From: Bradyrhizobium sp. AZCC 2262
GTDB lineage: Bacteria > Pseudomonadota > Alphaproteobacteria > Rhizobiales > Xanthobacteraceae
Assembly (NCBI RefSeq): GCF_036924535.1
Contig: NZ_JAZHRT010000001.1
Span: 2,852,001-2,916,000 of the forward strand
DNA length: 64,000 nt
Direction of reading: 5' to 3'
The translations under genes and the position numbers were made by a program. The notes below the pieces were generated by a model that was not told where the DNA came from, did not search any database, and saw only the letters and a list, made by a program, of their open reading frames with translations. Of the stretch, positions 63,620 to 64,000 are shown piece after piece. Position 1 is the stretch's first letter. Each line of letters begins with the position of its first letter.

Positions 63620-64000
63620 CTATGCCTGCTCTATCTCTTCCCGCAGCACTTCAAGCTCCAGCCACCGATCCTCTGCGGCCGCGAGTTCTTCCTGCGCCTT
63701 TGCGATCGCAGCCGAGGCCGCGTCGAATTTCTTGCGATCCTTGGCGTAGAGGTCGGGATCGTCAAGCAGCTTCTGCTGTTTGGCAATCTCGGCCTGCAGT
63801 TTCGCCATCGTCTTCGGCAGGGTTTCCAGCGCATGCTTCTCGCTGAAGTTCAGCCGCCGCTTTGGCGCTGCGGAGGGCGCGGTAGCCTTGGTTTCTCTCT
63901 TCTCTTCGACGGCCGCCGACGCCTGTGGTGCCTCGCGCGCGAGATCCTCGCCGCGCTGCGCCAGCATGTCGGTGTAGCCGCCGGCATATTCGATCCAGCG
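63620..64000 (-). CDS. ABC-F ATPase (Uup-like), C-terminal part (runs off window)
   Basis: The frame is open to base 64000, so only about the last 126 residues are seen. They begin RWIEYAGGYTDMLAQRG, the segment after the second ATPase domain in Uup-type ABC-F proteins. A Pro/Ala/Lys linker follows, then a C-terminal coiled coil (FSEKHALETLPKTMAKLQ, EIAKQQKLLDD, ELAAAEDRWLELEVLREEIE). The coiled coil is DNA- or ribosome-binding in Uup. No ATPase motif is inside the window, so the call rests on the YAGGYTDM link and the tail. Confidence 0.82.
   Translation of the reverse strand, partial: RWIEYAGGYTDMLAQRGEDLAREAPQASAAVEEKRETKATAPSAAPKRRLNFSEKHALETLPKTMAKLQAEIAKQQKLLDDPDLYAKDRKKFDAASAAIAKAQEELAAAEDRWLELEVLREEIEQA

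Overview
This is a GC-rich, densely coded stretch of alphaproteobacterial chromosome. Gene families, gene order (siderophore receptor, Fe/2OG hydroxylase, exbB, exbD, tonB; fused TRAP/TAXI permease; many CoA-ester enzymes) and several palindromic intergenic repeats all suggest a Bradyrhizobium-like member of the Rhizobiales. This assignment is inference: no rRNA or other taxonomic marker lies in the window. I saw no tRNA, rRNA, CRISPR array, transposase, integrase or phage gene. It reads as ordinary chromosome carrying many catabolic and transport modules.

Layout. 1-1300: start of an efflux adaptor gene, divergent from a MarR regulator, then a small unknown gene. 1357-7099: an iron-uptake operon (TonB-dependent siderophore receptor, PiuC-type hydroxylase, ExbB, ExbD, TonB) behind four near-identical 22-23 bp boxes. 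7200-10200: branched-chain amino-acid type binding protein, a small membrane protein, a site-2-type metalloprotease and a GFA-family protein. 10202-22139: a sugar-acid utilisation locus with two SDR dehydrogenases, an IlvD/Edd dehydratase, a LacI regulator, a CUT1 ABC importer, a DenD-like dehydrogenase, a KDG-kinase-like enzyme and a KDPG aldolase. Two matching LacI-type operators flank it. 22178-29365: thiolase, CoA-transferase, acyl-CoA dehydrogenase, a cysteine-less thiolase-fold protein overlapping a DUF35 partner, and small genes. 29368-33181: Hsp70-like chaperone and Tex.

33338-41488: a glutaminase fused to STAS and cyclic-nucleotide-binding domains, a TRAP/TAXI importer, a stand-alone biotin carrier, an IclR regulator with an evident operator, and a carboxyltransferase with no biotin carboxylase nearby. 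41583-48966: MFS transporter, flavin monooxygenase with a DUF2783 partner, enoyl-CoA hydratase, a solitary molybdopterin oxidoreductase and a hotdog thioesterase. 49028-52833: TetR and two LysR regulators around a flavin-dependent acyl-CoA dehydrogenase/hydroxylase-like gene. 52935-60979: a valine (isobutyryl-CoA) degradation operon (mmsA, acyl-CoA dehydrogenase, 3-hydroxyisobutyryl-CoA hydrolase, mmsB) continuing into acyl-CoA synthetase, MaoC hydratase and a 3-hydroxyacyl-CoA-type SDR. 61103-64000: HI0933-like flavoprotein, a DSD1-type PLP enzyme and the C-terminal end of an ABC-F ATPase.

The most interesting points are the fourfold iron-box array, the glutaminase-STAS-CNB fusion, the cysteine-less thiolase/DUF35 pair, the split biotin carrier/carboxyltransferase locus with its three-half-site IclR operator, the paired LacI operators, and palindromic repeats that repeatedly sit 13-29 nt upstream of start codons.
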